Shown: piece by piece, positions 35,372 through 48,338 of the stretch
How the letters are laid out: every line of letters starts with the position of its first letter
How positions within the stretch are numbered: the stretch's first letter is position 1
From: Colletotrichum lupini
Lineage: Eukaryota; Ascomycota; Sordariomycetes; Glomerellales; Glomerellaceae
Length of the DNA stretch: 64,000 nt
Assembly (NCBI RefSeq): GCF_023278565.1
Contig: NC_064672.1
Span: 5,642,001 to 5,706,000, forward strand
Direction of reading: 5' to 3'
Notes under the pieces: model-generated
Told to the model about the DNA's origin: nothing
The model's input: the letters and a program-made list of their open reading frames with translations, nothing else
The model's database searches: none
Made by a program: the position numbers and the translations under genes

Positions 35372-37179
35372 AACCTAGACCGCGGTCGTGTTTCCTCGTG
35401 TCTTGTCCTGTTTCTTTGGCGACGATACCATTTGATGAAGGCTGTATGATATACGGTTGCCAGCTTTTGCCTGTGGGATGCGATGGGTGATCATGGCTTA
35501 CGACCGAAAACGACCATTGCATATAGCCTTGCTTTCAGTTTTCTTTTCCTTTCTGTTATTCTTCTTTCCATTATACCTAGCATAGCAACACGATCTTGGC
35601 TTCTTTTGGGGTTTAGATTTTCAAAAAGAGGTATAGGAAAACACGAACTATACGTATGGGCTTATGCGGACGACCGAGAAACTTCTTAACTTAGGTGTCA
35701 ATACTTGCAGTGAAGTCCATAGCCTCATGCTATTCTCGGCAGCGAGATTGTTCATGCTATTGATTGGCTCCAGGCAAGTCACACATTAGGCGCAAGGTCT
35801 TGGTGATCAAGGACAGCTGAGGTTAGCAGCCTACTGAAGGACGTATCTCTGAACTCGAGCATTTTGGAGGTAGGCCAAATGATTGATCGCTGCTGAAATA
35901 TGTTAAAGAGAGAATTCTTGTCGAGACGACGACAAGCTAAATCGATCCTTCGGCTCAAAAGGTCTATCCATAGGTATAAGGTAGCTTACGTTGCTCTAAT
36001 CGTGTCATTTCGGGATTTGCAGAGTCCTGGTTTCAGTCGCGGACCGTCTTCCGTCATCGGGCTTAAGCTCTCTAACTCTTTGAGACGCGTATAGGCATCG
36101 AGAAGCCCTTCTTTTCTGCTTCCGCTGATGCCGAGTTCAGGCTATGAAGTATTGACGGGGTTTTCCACTTTGCTAGGCGCCACCGTACAAGTGGATAGTA
36201 AGGGTCAACTGCGCTCATTCCAAATATCAAGATGGGGCATTTAGGCTGTGATTCTGATTAAACCGGGATGAAGTGATCTAAATCTCAGTCCGGAAACGAA
36301 ACGAAGGTATCGTGAATATCAAACACCTATTTTCGGCATCGCAGGATTTTCCATGGTCCTAGGTTCGGAGGGAGCTAGAGCAAAAGGAGGGATACCGATA
36401 TATTCAGGGCTAGTCCACATGGCAAAGTCATACACATATACCACGTTTATCAGTCACCACTTGGCTAGCTTGGAATTGGTAATGGAGTTTAAAATTAGAC
36501 GCGGGCAGCGTTCATCTCAGCATCGGGGCGGTGTTTGCTGGCAGCCTACAAGCGAGCTCAGCCCCCGGCTATTAACGACCTTAGCTTCTGCGATATGTGC
36601 CGCACACGCATAGGGCAGACGTCAATTCCACTGTCAGCACGTTCTTTGTCCACAGCTGCGCGGCAACGGACCACTCACGTCGCGTTCCTCGTTCGTCTGA
36701 GTGAGATTCTAGCGCCAACAAAGGATCTAGTGCCGGTTGGCAGCCCTCCGGGTAACCGCCGTCCCGGATCTGCGTGCCAGGCGGTACATGACAGATGAGG
36801 AAACTTCTTTCGGAGAGCTAGCGTTGTTCACGCGAAGGAAGCTGGGAGATGAGCTTCCCCCAGTCGGAGGAGGCGGGTCGTGTAGGTGGAAGAGGATGCT
36901 TCCGTAGGGCTGTACAATAACGCCGTCAGCTGGTCACGATGACCAAAGACCCAAAGCAATAGCATCGCACGACGCTGTAAATTATATATAATAAGAAGAT
37001 GTCGCTGCCGGTTAGTGTATTGGTTCTCTCATCATCACACATTCGCACAAACAACCAAACCAACCTTCCAACTTTTCCTATCTTCTTTCCTATTTTTCTT
37101 TATTTCCTAGAGTCTTCTCTCTCGCTACGCATCCGAGTTCTACCTCTTACACATATCCAAAATCACGGATCCAGACAAA
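35372..37179. other. Intergenic, no gene recognised
   Basis: 1.8 kb with only short unsupported frames. The right end (37020-37179) is C/T-rich and is the likely promoter/leader of the cupredoxin gene, with an ATTATATATAAT TATA-like run at about 36980-36991. Confidence 0.5.
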
Positions 37180-37749
37180 ATGTTCTCCATCAAGACCTTC
37201 TCCACTGTCCTCCTGGCCGCCGCCGCCACCGTCTCCGCCGCTCCCACCAACACCGCCGGCACCAAGACCCCGACCCGCACCTACGAGCTCACAGGCGTCA
37301 CCCACTCCGTCGTCGCCGGCCTCGGCGGCCTCCGCTTCGACCCGGACAACGTCGTCGCCGAGGTCGGTGACATCGTCGAGTGGCACTACCTGCCCCGCAA
37401 CCACTCCGTCGCCGAGTCCAACTTTGGCAACCCGTGCAATCCCCTGGCCGACGGCTCCTCCTTCTTCTCCGGCTTCAACTTCTTCACTCCCGAGGGCCAG
37501 TCCGCCAACGTTTTCCAAATCGTCGTCGAGGACAAGAAGCCCATCTGGTACTACTGCGCCCAGAACGCCGGCCAGCACTGCAAGAACGGCATGGTCGGCG
37601 TCATCAACCAGAACTTTGACAGCCCCGACTTCACTCTCGCCAAGCACAAGGCTTTGGCTGCGCAGAAGGGCGATGCTGTCATTCCTCCTGTTCAGCAGGG
37701 TGGCTTTGTCATCCCCAACCCGAACCCCCTTGGAGGTTTCAAGCTCTAA
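37180..37749 (+). CDS. Secreted cupredoxin-domain protein
   Basis: Single exon, 189 aa. A signal peptide (MFSIKTFSTVLLAAAATVSA) is cleaved near residue 20. The mature protein is one cupredoxin fold: FDPDNVVAEVGDIVEWHY with the first copper ligand in PRNHS (H75), and the C-terminal loop YYCAQNAGQHCKNGM giving C126, H133 and M138, a full type-1 copper ligand set. Two more cysteines (C86 and C134) could pair. Unlike many fungal relatives it lacks a long Ser-rich tail and GPI signal, so it should be soluble and extracellular. Role is probably redox or plant-surface related, but that is inference. Confidence 0.92.
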   Translation: MFSIKTFSTVLLAAAATVSAAPTNTAGTKTPTRTYELTGVTHSVVAGLGGLRFDPDNVVAEVGDIVEWHYLPRNHSVAESNFGNPCNPLADGSSFFSGFNFFTPEGQSANVFQIVVEDKKPIWYYCAQNAGQHCKNGMVGVINQNFDSPDFTLAKHKALAAQKGDAVIPPVQQGGFVIPNPNPLGGFKL

Positions 37750-38680
37750 ACATATGGTCTATCGATGATTACGCCATTTGATTGTGGGAGCTATTGGGCT
37801 GTCATGGCGGTAATTGCATGTGCATTGAGCGGGTTGCATGGTACGGTCAAAAGGGAATTGCATCTGGTGGCATTAGATTTTGGAAAATTTGAGCTATCTT
37901 TTGTCTTACAACCTTCGATTCTTAGCTTACTTCAGATATATAACATTCTATAACACTCATTCACTCTCTGAATTCCATCAATCCCTGCGCATTCATGAAC
38001 ATCGAAAGCTTTTGAACACGAAATGCGGCTACCAAAAGATATTATACTGTGAGTATGGTTCCCCTAAGGTAGGTGGCATGTAACAAAAGTCGTAGACACC
38101 TCGTACAGTCGCTCATCACGGGGAACAAAATGAAGACAGGATGAAAGTGCCTCATAAGTAGGTCTAAGATGCTTTATGTTTATTCGACTTGGCAACCATC
38201 GCTAACTCCGCGATTATCCCCTGAAAGGTGTCAGCCGCTTGCATACGCTAGGCACTCTTGTTTATAAGCGACTTTGTTGGATAGATCAAGCCTATGAATA
38301 CGACGGTATTATCGGGAAAAGAGCCGAACACGACGGGTAATTTGTGCGGGGTTCAAGACGATAGACAAACCACATATGAACGCTCAACCCCGCCCTAGGG
38401 TACCTTAATCACCCAAGATGGCATCAAAACCAGAACATTGAATTGGTGGAAGAAATGCAGTGAAATTGCTAAGAAATCGTTCTCGGGTTCGCCCACAATT
38501 ATGCCACAAGCAGAACTCTGTGTATTGCCGACAGTGCGTAATCGCTAAGATGTACATTGGTTGAAAAAAAGACTTGATACAAAAGGCGACTTAACGCCCA
38601 GGGCTACTCAATCAAACTCGAAGTGCTGCGAGACAAGATTCGACATCTTCAGATTGATCACGTTCGTCTCAGATCTCTCA
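37750..38680. promoter_or_regulatory. Promoter region of GH43 with two CreA-type sites
   Basis: Two GCGGGG matches to the carbon-repressor consensus SYGGRG occur at 38346-38351 (+) and 38388-38393 (-), about 290-335 bp before the GH43 ATG. Such pairs are typical of CreA-repressed polysaccharidase promoters, but the motif is short and may occur by chance. No coding frame is supported. Confidence 0.35.
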
Positions 38681-40471
38681 ATGCGACTCTTCAGCCTCGT
38701 CTGGCTGTCAATCGTCACACTGGCGGCCCAAAGCCAGTCTCAGGAGGTCAACAAACCCTTCAACAACCCGATCCTCCCGGGTTGGAACTCTGATCCTAGC
38801 TGCACTTTTGTCAAGGAATATGATGACACGTTCTTCTGTACTGTCTCCTCATTTCTGGCTTTCCCGGGTGTTCCCGTATACGCCAGCAAGGACTTGGTAA
38901 ATTGGAGACTTGTCAGCAATGCTTTGACGCGACCGGAGCAAGTGCCGGAACTCTACCGGAACTCGGGACAGAATGAGGGTATTTGGGCGTATACAATCAG
39001 GTTCCGCAACGGAACATTCTACCTCATCACATCGTACGTCTCTTGGTATGAAGGGTGGGGCCCCAAGATCTTACTCTTCACAACCACCGACCCATACGAT
39101 GATGCCTCGTGGACGGGCCCCCTTCGCGTCGAGAATCCGGCAAACGATATTGACCCGGACATCTTTTGGGACAACAACAAGGTGTACATGTCGGTGGCTG
39201 CCGGTATCTACATTAGCGAAATCGATCTTTCGACGGGCGCGGCAAAGGAGCCTATCAAAGTCTGGAACGGCACCGGGGATCGCAACCCCGAGGGGCCGCA
39301 CTTGTATCGCAAAGATGACTACTATCATCTGCTGATTGGAGAGGGCGGAACGGAAACAAATCACTCTGTAACGATTGCTCGAGCGAAAGAGTTGGCAGGA
39401 CCGTACGAAGGAGCTCCGCACAACCCTATTCTAACGGCCAAGAATACCGACTTGTATTTTCAGACGGTGGGACACGCTGACCTCTTCCAAGACGCCTCCG
39501 GGAATTGGTGGGGTGTCGCGCTGGCAACTAGGTCAGGTCCCGAGTGGGAGATCTACCCAATGGGGCGCGAGACTGTTCTCTTTGCCGTCAAATGGGATGA
39601 TGGGGGTTGGCCAGTACTCGACGAGGTACTTGGTGTTATGGATGGACCTTTGCCTCCCACGAACAGAGATATCCCCGGCAATGGTCATTGGATCAACGAA
39701 CCTGACGTTGTCGACTTTACGCCGGGCTCGGAGATTCCTAGGCATTTTATCTTTTGGCGTCCACCAAAGACAGATCTGTTCAGAGTCTCACCGGAGGGGC
39801 ATGCCAACACGCTGCAGATATCTCCTTCACCTGTCAACCTTTCAGCAACACCAGAATTTAACCCAGAACAAGATGGTCTCGGATTCATCGCACGCAAGCA
39901 GAGTGCTACGCTGTTCAACTACACCGTCGACGTCTCATTCCAGCCAAAAGTTGAAAACGAGGAAGCCGGCATTTCGGTCTTCTTGACCCAATTCCAGCAC
40001 ATAGATTTAGGCATTGTGAACTTGCCAGCTTGCTCCAACCAGTCGCTTGTTCCGAAGTTCCGATTCAAGGTCGAGGCCTCAGGAAAGCCCAACATCCCCG
40101 TTCCCGAGATAGCTCTCGTGACAGTGCCCAAAGCCTGGAGATCGGAGCCGATAAAGCTCTCCGTATCTGCTATCAGCGACTCAAAGTATGTTTTCGGGGC
40201 AGCTCCGGCTTCTCGCCCAGAAGAATATCTGGAAATTGGATCGGCGAATGCGTTGATCGTTTCTGGAGGCAGTGGCCCGTTCACCGGTAAGCCCCCTAAC
40301 TCAGTCCATTGAAGTTCTGATGATTGACATGGGGATCCTGTAGGCACAATTGTCGGGGCGTATGCTACTAACAATGGCGGTGATGGGATGACGCCCGCAT
40401 ACTTTAGTCGGTGGAGGTACACTCCTGTGGCACAAAAGATTAACCACGATACTCTTGTACCGGCGACTTAG
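38681..40471 (+). CDS. Secreted GH43 glycosidase (beta-xylosidase / arabinofuranosidase type)
   Basis: Exons 38681-40286 and 40344-40471 give 577 aa. The upstream extension opens on TTG; the ATG at 38681 starts a signal peptide (MRLFSLVWLSIVTLAAQS). The five-bladed beta-propeller shows the GH43 catalytic trio: Asp38 in NPILPGWNSDPS (general base), Asp158 in IDPDIFW (pKa modulator) and Glu204 in PEGPHLY (general acid). A C-terminal concanavalin-like beta-sandwich follows, usual for beta-xylosidases, ending in WRYTPVAQKI encoded after the intron. It should act outside the cell on hemicellulose side chains or oligosaccharides. Copia copy 2 sits only 166 bp past the stop codon, in the likely 3' UTR or terminator. 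Confidence 0.95.
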
Positions 40472-40637
40472 AAATGGGGGTTTGACATCAAAGCCATCAC
40501 TTATCCTAGTCTGGCGAATAATCACGCATTCCACTTGCACTCGACAAAGAGATTCTTGCCAATATTACACTTGATCTTCAAGCCTTAAGCTCCCCTCGAA
40601 TACTAAGTTCCAGTAGGAGTCCTATTGATTTGGGTAG

Positions 40638-40839
40638 TGTTAGTATCCCTATTACAGGGTAGTTAGTTCGAACCGTCGTTGACGAAGAGATTAATTAAAC
40701 TATATAAATATCTACGTAGGTATAAGAAGGAGGTTCTAACCGTAAGTTAGGCTAGCTACGATAATTATAAATAAGGCCCCTAATTAGCCCCTACGTAGTC
40801 GGCTATACGCCGCGGTTAAATTAAACTTCTAATTTAATA
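40638..40839 (-). repeat. 3' LTR of Copia copy 2
   Basis: Begins TGTTAGTATCC and ends CTAATTTAATA, where the last six bases correspond to CCGACA of the other LTR by transitions only. 202 bp. Confidence 0.94.
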
Positions 40840-40899
40840 CTAACTTTCTCTTTTTTTTATTAATTTAACTACTACGGTTAAAAATATAATTCGACCTCG

Positions 40900-43800
40900 G
40901 GCCCGTTTACTAAGTCGTCTCCTTTTCCCCCTTTTTTCTACTTTTTTTATATAACCTATCCCTCTATTTATATAATAACTTTTCTACTACTTACGAATTA
41001 CTCTAATCCCTTATTTAGTACTATTTTTATAAAAGCGTCTACGAGGTTATTTTTATTATTAATCTAACGGATCTTAAGTATCTCGCGCCTTTTATACGAT
41101 TATTTAAAGGCTATAATATTAATTATAAGCCTCTTTTCCTTCGTCGTTCCCAATTTAATAAGGCATTCGTATAGCAAGTAAAAATCGGTATAAATAACCG
41201 TTAAAATAAATAAAAAGCTAATTTAATTAGTAATCTTCCTTAGCGTCGTTAAAATTATATAAGAGAGGTTAACGCCGTTAATTATACTATAAACCTCTAA
41301 TACTAGCACACTTCTCGTTACTTACTTACTTTTAGTTAATAAGTAATAGATTATATTATTATATATAATAAATTCGCTCTTACTTATACTCTTATTAGCT
41401 AGGATAATAATATACCCTAATTATAAAATAAAGTCGTTATTATTTATAAATAACCTATTAATAAAAACGTAGAGCTTACTAATTATAAGGTCGATTAGGT
41501 AATAAACGAGACCTCGATCGAGATTCGTTTACTATTACTTAAGCTACTTATTAAGTACTTTAATATCTCGTTTAGTTAGATCTATAGCCTACGCTACTTT
41601 AACGTAATTAAAAGTCGCTTTAAATTAATAAATACTCGTAATATATACCCCTTGCGCAAGCTTAGCCTTATATTACTTTTTAATATTAGTTACGTTTAGA
41701 TCGATAAGGTTAATCTTCTCGCCCTAACCCTTTTATTAAAAAATAACGGTTTCTTTTTTAATTATAAAAATCCTACTATTAAATACTAGAGGGGTATTTA
41801 TTATAAAGACCTCTTTTAGCTTCGCTACGAAGCCCGCTTTTTAAAGCTCCTTATCCTCTTTTTTTATAAAGTTAATATTAAATAGGCCTAATATATTATC
41901 GGTCTATATTCTAACGATCCTAAATTAGTTACTTTTATACTCCGTAATTAATAAGTACGGGTCGTACGTAAAAATAACTATTAATAGTTAATTAATATAA
42001 AAATTATAATAAGTAGCCTATTAATAAGTACCCGATTCTACGAGCCTATATAGTAGCTTAAGTACTTTAATAATCGTACTTTCTAAGTACTTACTAACTA
42101 TTTCCTTTAATAAATAGGCTAAGATTTTCCTTATAAGCCCTATAGCCAATTAAGTATAGGCCTAAGTAATATTACGGCTCTAAATCTTATATCCCTTCTT
42201 CTATAATAATACTATTAGTACTATTATTAATCGTTAGCTATAGCGCTATATAATAAGCGATTATATAAGTAGCGTCGCCTTTTTAACATCGCCGTACCCC
42301 TAAATTACGTATTTAGACTTCTTATATAGCTAGGGTATTCTTTTCCCTTTAATCTTACGAACTATTCGTAATTTAAATATATAGAGGTTTATATATTTTT
42401 CTAAGTTATATAAAATAAATTAATAAACCCCTCGATCGCAAAGAGTATCTACTTTAATAAAATCTAATCCCTTATACGGCTTTTTAGTAATTATAATTAT
42501 GCCTTCTTTACGTAATTTAACCACTAGCTCGAAATCGGCTTTCTTTTTTACTATATAAAAAGTATTAATTACTTTATTATTAATAATAAATTACTACGTT
42601 AGGGCTTACTATCGTAGTCTTTTGCGACGTCTTATTAGTAGTATTAGTACCCTTTTAGTAATTTCCTCTTCCTCGTCGTTTATTAGTACTATTACGACAA
42701 TTTTGTTAAGGATAATTTCCTATACCTCTACTACGGGTTATATAGTTTCCCCTAGCTCTTCTTCTTTTTATAAGTTGAAAATCACCTCGTTAGGATCTAT
42801 ATAATACGGTCTAATTACTATAATTAATACTTTAAGTAGCTAGTTACGATCTCTCGTAACTATATAAGAGCGCTTATTAATAGAAATTAACTTATATAGC
42901 CTAGCCTACTATTAGGTAATTTCGCGCTATACTTATATATCTAAATTTAGTAGTATATCTAGATTATTCCCTATATCGGGCCTATTACGCATAGTAATTA
43001 CCTCGTTAACTTACTTTTTTATACTTACTTCGCGCAGTACCCGCATTATTTTTTTAACTACTTAGGCTCGTTAGCTTACGCTTAGTAATAGTAGCGAGGC
43101 TAAGGTCGTTTTTAAATATGCTCTAAATATTAATAGCGTTAGTATAAGTCAGTTAGGCCCTATAGTATCGTTATAGTATTTAAGTACTATCTAGAGGCAT
43201 TTATTATTAATAAAATCCGGATTTTCCTTTTTAATAATTCTAAACGCCCTTTTTAATTATTAGTATGCCCTTTTTACTTTTCTAATACTATAATACGCTT
43301 TAATAAGTACGACTTTTAGCTATATACTATAGGCCGTCGTATTATCCCTAAATTTTACTAACTTAAAACTAGTACTAGCGTTAGTTCTAATACTGTCTAG
43401 CGGTCCTTAGTATATATCGATCTAGCTTTTTTATAGGGCTACCTATACTATTTTTATTTATAAATCCTAGAAGAATTGCCCTACTTAAAAAGATATAGCT
43501 ACGTTAATTATATATAGTACTAGCTAACTATTTAAATAGAAAATATTAATAACGATTTCCTAGTTAAAGTTAAGCTTATTACGCAATTTAAATTTAAATT
43601 TACGTAGGCTCTGCGCATTTATTTAGCATTAGTAGCATACTTTTATTAACCACTCTAGCGCCCCTATTTCGATATTATTATTACCTAATTACTTTAAGAG
43701 GTTATATAGCCTCGTAACTAATAGGTACCCAAATCTCTAGTATAGTTTTCTAAGCTCACTTTCCGTTAAGTAATTAATTAACTTTATATTATTAATAAGC

Positions 43801-46800
43801 TTTATAAACGCATACTCCCATCGTCGTTTAACTATCTCGAAGTACTTACCGCTAGAGATTCTATTCTTTATATTATTAAATATAATACCTAGTCGATCTA
43901 TATCTTTTAAATATAAGAGAAATAGGGTATTAACGGGTAAAATATAAAAAGTTATCGTTCTAAAATACGTCTCTACTTCTATTATACCCAGGGCGACGAT
44001 TTCCTTACCTAAGCTAAAACTAATCCTCATAATACCCGTTATTAATATATTAAGCGTTATTAGCGCGATCTTTTATAATACTTAGAATTACCCTTTTCCT
44101 CTAGTTAACTATTATAATACACTAGTATTTAAGATAATCCTATAAAAATTATCTAAGCTATACCTTTCGCTCGTATAAAATACTTATACGAGCTTAGTAT
44201 TTAAGGGATCTAAGTAGTATAAAAAGGGCCCCTCTAGCTACCCCTAGATTTACTTAGTACTATATTCCTTTTTTTTAAATATTAAGAGAGATAGCGTCTT
44301 CTCCTTAATTATTAAAAAAATAGGCTTCGGCCTTATTAAATTCGCCCTTTTAGCCGCCTCTATATCCGTTATTTAAAGGACCTTCCCTTACTATCCGTAA
44401 ATAAAAGCCTACTTATTAAGAGCTTTTACTACTCTCTATTCGTTTAGCCTCGTATATCCTTTAGAAGCTAACGGGGTAAAAAAAAAGTAGTTAATATCGT
44501 TAATTTTATTATAATCTAATTCGTTAATATAGGAGGTAAGATCTTCTTTATTTTCCGAATCTCTTATAGGGAGTATATACTTTAGGCCGCTATTTTAACT
44601 ACCGTTACTAAGTTCCGTGCCCCCGGATCTACCCTTATATATAACAAGGAATTAATTAAACCGACGAGGGCTAGTTTTATTATTTACTACCCTCAACTTT
44701 CTATACTATTTATATAATTTAGTACGCTCTTCCTTAGAGTAGTTACTTAATTAATATCTATCTTTTTTATAAATATAGTATTACCTCTTTTATTACTCTA
44801 TTTATAAGTTAAATCTCTACTTATTTAACAAATCTAGGCCTCTTTATTAGTAATTACTATATCTAGCCTCTTTTCCTTTCCTATTATACGTTTAATCGAC
44901 CTAATATTATTAATAAGGGCCGTCGTATACTTAGAAATAAGTTTAGTACGGCATTCTCGCCTTAATATTAAAACTAAATCTTAGCCTTAAGTAAAGTATC
45001 TCGTAATTTTCGGGTACCTAGTATAGGGTTATTTTTACCTCTAGTATATACTAAACTACGGTATAGAGATATCTAACTTTCTGCTTATTTATCCCCTTAT
45101 TTAGCTAAGTTTTCGCTAGTTTATCAATTCGATCGATAAGCTCTTTAAGGATCTCTACTTATAATTTACCCTCTATTATCCTAGCTATAGATATAAAAAA
45201 AATCGCTCGTAACTTAAATAGGAGCTCTAAGTTCTTATTATAAGTCTTAAAGCGGCTTCGGATTACGTTAATTATACTAAAAAAGTCGTTTTAATCGAGA
45301 TTACGTACCGCTTCGTAATAATAATTAGAGGCTTTACTTATAAGTACGATATTAATTACTAAATAGTACTAATACTCCCTAATTCCGACTTTTTTATAAT
45401 AATTATAAAATATCGTTAGGGTTTCTTATAAGACCTTATACTTCCCCCTAGAATATAATTTCTCTTTTAAAAAGATCTTTTTAAAGTCTATAAATTACTT
45501 CGTATTTATTACTAGATTTTTAATATTTATATATAATCCCTACGTTACTACGTATTATTAATAACTTCGGGTCGTTTACCTCCTTTTTTACTAACCGATC
45601 GGCGCCGAATTTCGCGTTAGTAGCGGTAATAAGTTATAAATCGAAATAAGTAGAATTATTAATTATCGTACTTCTAGTACTATATTTTACCCCGGTATAT
45701 CCTTTTATAATAATAAATTTCTATTAGTAATTATAAGGAGGAAATCTAGGTCGTTCACCCTTTTTCTAAATTTATTAAAGTAATTATACGCTCTATCGAC
45801 CTATACTTAGTTCTATAGTACGAATTCCTCCTTTATAATTATTATTATTAATATTTCGTATAGCTCTCGTAATTATAATTACGCTAATAATACCCCTCGC
45901 TTATAGAAGAATCTATTAACTACTTTTGCAATTCTTAAGCTTACGCTTACGAACTATTTATTTAGTTAGTAATTAAGGTCGTTTACGATCTTATAAAATA
46001 GGGGTTGCCCCTATAGCCCCTTTTTCTTATAAACCTTAGTTAAATAGATTAATACTGCGTTAATTTACTTATTATTAAGCTAATCCGCGATTCTATATAT
46101 CTACGTCCCCTAATAATCTAGGTTAATATTTACTTATTTATAAGGGATTAGGATTCTATTTAAGATCGGGTTTTATCCTCTTCTTCTTTACCCTAACTTA
46201 CTAAAGGTCGTACTCTAGCTTATACTTATATTAATAGTCGCTAGTATATTTAATTTTAATAGGGATATATTTAATCCGCGCGCTAGTTATAATAAATCCG
46301 TACTTTTGCTACTTAACGAATTTATTAGGGTTTAGGAAATTCCCGCTTCCTCTTACCGTCTCGCTACTACTCTCGTTTCTACTATTTCTAACGATTACTA
46401 CTACCTTTCTAAATCGCTAGCTATCGTACTTACTAAGATCCTCCTTTTTATTTAATATAAAAAAGTAAGTTTTAATAGCTCCTTTTTATAATAATAGTAG
46501 TAGACGTTTATATTACTATAAGAAAATATAGTAATTAGTCTCGGGATCTTTATTAGTTACCGATTTCTACTATCCCGTACACTTCTAGCCTCTTAAGCCT
46601 CGTGCTCTTTATAATCTCTAAATAGCTTCCTTCTTTAACCTACCTCTTCTAAAGTAGTATTTTATAAGAATAGTTAAAAATAAATACCGAGCGGCTCGTA
46701 AAGGAGCTATATAAGTTATTAAGAACCGTATAGGCCGTTAAGTATAGTTAATAAAATTAAGCCCTCCTTTTTATAAAATCGTAAATTTTAAGGACTTACT

Positions 46801-47840
46801 AAAAATGCCTACTTATTACTTATATATAGTAGGGTTAGATACCTTAAAGATCTTATTTTTTACGGCCTCTTAGTACCCTATTTTATATTTTTTAAATAGT
46901 CTTTTTCGTAGCTTAATTACGGTTAGGTAATTATCGCTTACTAATAATCCCTTTTATAACTTAGTTAATTTCTTAAAATTAATAATCTTACGCCGGGAGC
47001 TAGTATAAAAAGAAGCCCTTTAGTAGCCCTCTAGAGAATTCTTTTCTTTTCCCTTTAGATCCTCGTCTTTTTAGCCTTTTCTTAGGCTAATAATAACTCT
47101 AATAAGAGGTCGCAGGACTACTTTAGGGTAGCCGCCTTTTTCCTAAATTAATCTCCGAGATCCGTAATACTCTTAACTTAATACTATTAAGACCTCTAAA
47201 TCCCCTCCTCCCTTATTAAACTATCCCCTATACTTTATTCTTAAATAATACCCGGGGGGTAATTAAGGGAGTTATAAAAAAGTCGTCTAGATCGCGGGCT
47301 TATAGTCGTACTTATAAGATCCTTATAGTAATAAACTTTTCTATATACTATAGATCTCTTAGCTTAATAACTCCTATAGGGTCACTTTTATTGCTAAGTA
47401 AGAATATTTATATTTAAAGATCCCCTTTTTTAATCGCATAGTACTTTTTTATATCGTATTATTAAACTTATTTATTACGCTAATTAATTAGGTAGGTAGT
47501 TATTACGTAAGTATTTCTTTTTACTAATTTAACTAGTTAATTTCTAATTACGGGCTGGCTACGGAAAAGTCGTTTAGTAAAAAAGCTACTCGGGGCGATA
47601 GTAAAAGGCTAGTTACTTAAGTAGTTCTGTTAATTAACGTATTTTAATATAATAAACGTCGACCTCTCGTAGGTAGTAAAGGGCTATAATTACTTAATTC
47701 CGTATAGTATTCGAAAATCGCTTCTTTTTTTATCTACTTCCATAAGGTTAATTAGTACGAATCTCCTATCCTATATAGTATTAAAAAGTCGTCTCTTTTA
47801 TATAGCAAGATACCTTACTAATTTACGATAGTAAAATTTA
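40900..47840 (-). pseudogene. Copia gag-pol remnant of copy 2
   Basis: The best-preserved piece is 43737-44030 (97 codons, minus), the protease to gag-pre-integrase junction (ISFSLGKEIVALGI, then NTLFLLYLKDIDRLG), followed at about 43600-43740 by the integrase zinc-binding region. Integrase core lies near 43100-43600, reverse transcriptase about 41700-42500, RNase H about 40950-41640. gag occupies the right part, up to the leader next to the 5' LTR. Stops are far too many for function. Confidence 0.82.
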
Positions 47841-47852
47841 ACTACTAATTAA

Positions 47853-48054
47853 TATTAGTATCCCTATTATAGGGTAGTTAGTTCGAACCGTTATTAATAA
47901 AAAGATTAATTAAACTATATAAATATCTACGTAGGTATAAGAAAGAGGTTCTAACCGTAAGTTAGGCTAGCTATAATAATCGTAAATAGGGCCCCTAATT
48001 AGCCCCTGCGCAGTTAGCCGTACGCCGCGGTCGAATTAGACTTCTAATCCGACA
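47853..48054 (-). repeat. 5' LTR of Copia copy 2
   Basis: 202 bp, begins TATTAGTATCC (TG start changed to TA) and ends CTAATCCGACA, keeping the terminal CA. Its last 60 bases keep more G and C than the rest. It lies 284 bp upstream of the glutathione transferase ATG. Confidence 0.94.
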
Positions 48055-48338
48055 GGTAGGCGTTATAGCAGCGGCGGTAATCCGGAGGTATTTGCCGAAG
48101 TAAACGGCTTTGAAGTGGATACCAGCAGTAAGAGCCGGCCGAGACCTCCATATTTCCGGCTGTCTACTGTAAAGTAACACGTCATCAGAGGGGTCGCATC
48201 ACTTCCATCATCATTAGAACTTTACCATCGCCACATAAGATACACATAATACCTCATCAACAAAACAACCTAGAGAACGCTGAGCCACAGTCATTTGGCA
48301 TATTGTAACTCTAGTTCAACTTCGTGCTACTTGGCAAC
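48055..48338 (+). promoter_or_regulatory. Upstream region of the glutathione transferase gene
   Basis: Only 284 bp of non-element DNA remain between the Copia LTR and the ATG. Any distal promoter elements now lie beyond 7.4 kb of RIP-mutated DNA. Confidence 0.4.

Larger units (their letters stand above)
40638..48054 (-). mobile_element. Complete Ty1/Copia LTR retrotransposon, copy 2, RIP-degraded
   Basis: 7417 bp bounded by two 202-bp LTRs and by a perfect 5-bp duplication GGTAG at 40633-40637 and 48055-48059. The coding order on the minus strand is gag, protease/gag-pre-integrase, integrase, reverse transcriptase, RNase H, which is Copia order. A pyrimidine run at 40840-40858 is the complement of the polypurine tract next to the 3' LTR. 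CpA/TpG are strongly depleted and stops saturate all frames; the element cannot move by itself. RIP-like change stops at the LTR edges; adjacent GH43 and GST sequence looks normal. Confidence 0.96.

Noticed and set aside
43737..44030. 97-codon minus-strand frame as a host gene
   Set aside because: It is the gag-pre-integrase part of Copia copy 2; the same segment appears in copy 3 at 63519-63767.
40638..48054. A+T-rich block as a possible centromere, mitochondrial insert or novel low-GC island
   Set aside because: LTRs, target duplication and Copia domain order explain it fully.
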